From: Eulemur rufifrons
Taxonomy: Eukaryota > Chordata > Mammalia > Primates > Lemuridae
Direction: 5' to 3'
Length of the DNA stretch: 64,000 bases
Assembly (NCBI RefSeq): GCF_041146395.1
Contig: NC_091010.1
Span: 48,752,001-48,816,000, forward strand
Shown piece by piece: positions 62,960 through 64,000 of the stretch. Made by a program: the position numbers and the translations under genes. Every line of letters starts with the position of its first letter. Position 1 is the stretch's first letter. The notes below the pieces were generated by a model. It searched no databases and was not told the DNA's origin. It was given only the letters and a program-made list of their open reading frames with translations.

Positions 62960-63270
62960 TTTTAAAAGTGGACTTAGATTTATAGAAAAGTTGTAAAGAA
63001 GTTCTCATCTACCCTATACCCAGTTTCCCCTACTATTAACATCTGACATTAGTATGGTACATTTGTCACAATTAATGAACCAATACTGATATATTGTTAT
63101 TAAAGTTATTAAAGTCCATAATTTATTCAGATTTCCATTGGGTTTTTACCTAATGGCCTTTTTCTGTTCCAGGATCCCATCCAGGATACTACATTACATT
63201 TAGTCATCATGTTTTCTTAGGCACCACTTGGCTGTGACAATTTGTGTATATTTTTTTCATTTAAATTTCA
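62960..63270. mobile_element. Old L1M-type relic
   Basis: 'acccagtttcccctactattaacatctgacatt' in pieces; same group as at 54340 and 58980. Confidence 0.5.
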
Positions 63271-63289
63271 CAACAACTCACAAAACAGA

Positions 63290-63385
63290 CTGTGTCTTTA
63301 TTAGTATCCCCCTTTTACAGATAAAGCTCAGGCTCCAGAAAGATTAAGTCACACGTTCAAGGTTACACAGTAAAAGCTTCTATTA
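63290..63385 (-). mobile_element. MIR relic
   Basis: 'cccccttttacagataaagctcagg' and 'tcaaggttacacagtaaa' are antisense MIR core. Confidence 0.65.
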
Positions 63386-64000
63386 AAAATGTGATTATGG
63401 TTTGGGAAAAGGTGATGAGGTAACTTATTTGCTTTTTATGTGGATGAGGGCAGAACTATAGCTAACCTTCAGGTAGACCATTTGCAGAAGAGGAACAAGA
63501 GATAGAGGTGAATTTAACTTTCTTAGACTCTTCTGTCTTACTGAATACAAATTAACATTATTATTTTAAACACAATTCTATGGGGAAAACCCTTTTCTCT
63601 TTGTGTTCCTGCTATATCTACCAAAGGAACTGATCACACAGAATCCTGGACTGGCTGTCTAGTCAACCTTGTTCTCTGGCAGCAGACTTCAGGTTGTTTA
63701 CTGGTCCCTGTTGTTAGATACCAGGTTCAGTAGGAAGGCCTGCTGAGCGTGTGGCATACACACTAACACAACCAGGCTATTTCTGTCATGCATGGAGGTA
63801 ACTATCTGGGAATGAGCACATGAGTTTTTTGATTCCAGGGTCTAATTGGACAGGCTGAAATTCTGTCTTGGAATTGGAAGATTCATAGAACTGCAGTGCT
63901 GAGAGATAGTGGGAAAAATTAAAAATCCGACATCCATGGCAATTACTGGCTCTGAATATTCTATCCGGAGAGATGAGTGAGGGAGAGAGGTGAGAAGAGG

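Overview
The window is nuclear DNA from a primate, most likely a strepsirrhine and probably a lemur. The younger Alu copies have a right arm reading 'ctgtgagctaggctgacgccacggcactcactctagcctggg' in pieces and a spacer block 'acaactaaaaatatatatag' between their arms, which fits lemur/galago Alus. A TTAA-flanked piggyBac-type element at 56667-56957 points the same way. Three genes, ELOVL3(+), PITX3(-) and GBF1(+), lie in the order and orientation of human chromosome 10q24.32. Gene identities rest on my recall of the human proteins; no database search was run.

Layout. 1-16.4 kb is intergenic: L1 fragments of several ages and both orientations, Alu copies, MIR and L2 relics, a processed SNF8 pseudogene (about 2649-3222), an old ERV1-type RNase H relic (9890-10323, minus) and a candidate minus-strand retrocopy (8279-8955). 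16.6-20.3 kb holds ELOVL3, four coding exons encoding 266 aa, with a CpG-rich promoter and a TATA-like box. 20.7-31.3 kb holds PITX3 on the minus strand. It has a non-coding first exon near 31150-31325, a first intron of about 8.6 kb and three coding exons in a CpG-rich block, encoding 302 aa. ELOVL3 and PITX3 converge, and a strong CTCF-like site lies between them. 34.8 kb to the window end is the 5' part of GBF1: a likely non-coding exon 1 ending at 35113, coding exon 2 at 42588-42693, exon 3 at 44324-44390, and intron 3 running off the end. Only the first 54 residues of GBF1 are encoded here.

The interval from about 15.3 to 42.1 kb has no recognisable Alu, while both flanks are Alu-rich. 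It spans ELOVL3, the developmental regulator PITX3 and the GBF1 promoter. Other non-coding items are a 3'-truncated U6 snRNA retrocopy (47495-47575, minus), a long hairpin inside an L2 relic (32841-32909), a hAT-like relic split by an Alu, and a three-copy palindrome cluster in PITX3 intron 1.

The genes do not share a pathway: ELOVL3 elongates very-long-chain fatty acids in the ER, PITX3 is a lens and dopaminergic-neuron transcription factor, and GBF1 is the Golgi ARF exchange factor. Their proximity is ancestral synteny. I found no previously undescribed multi-gene system; the most notable items are the piggyBac-type element, the palindrome cluster, the CTCF-like sites and the hairpin.
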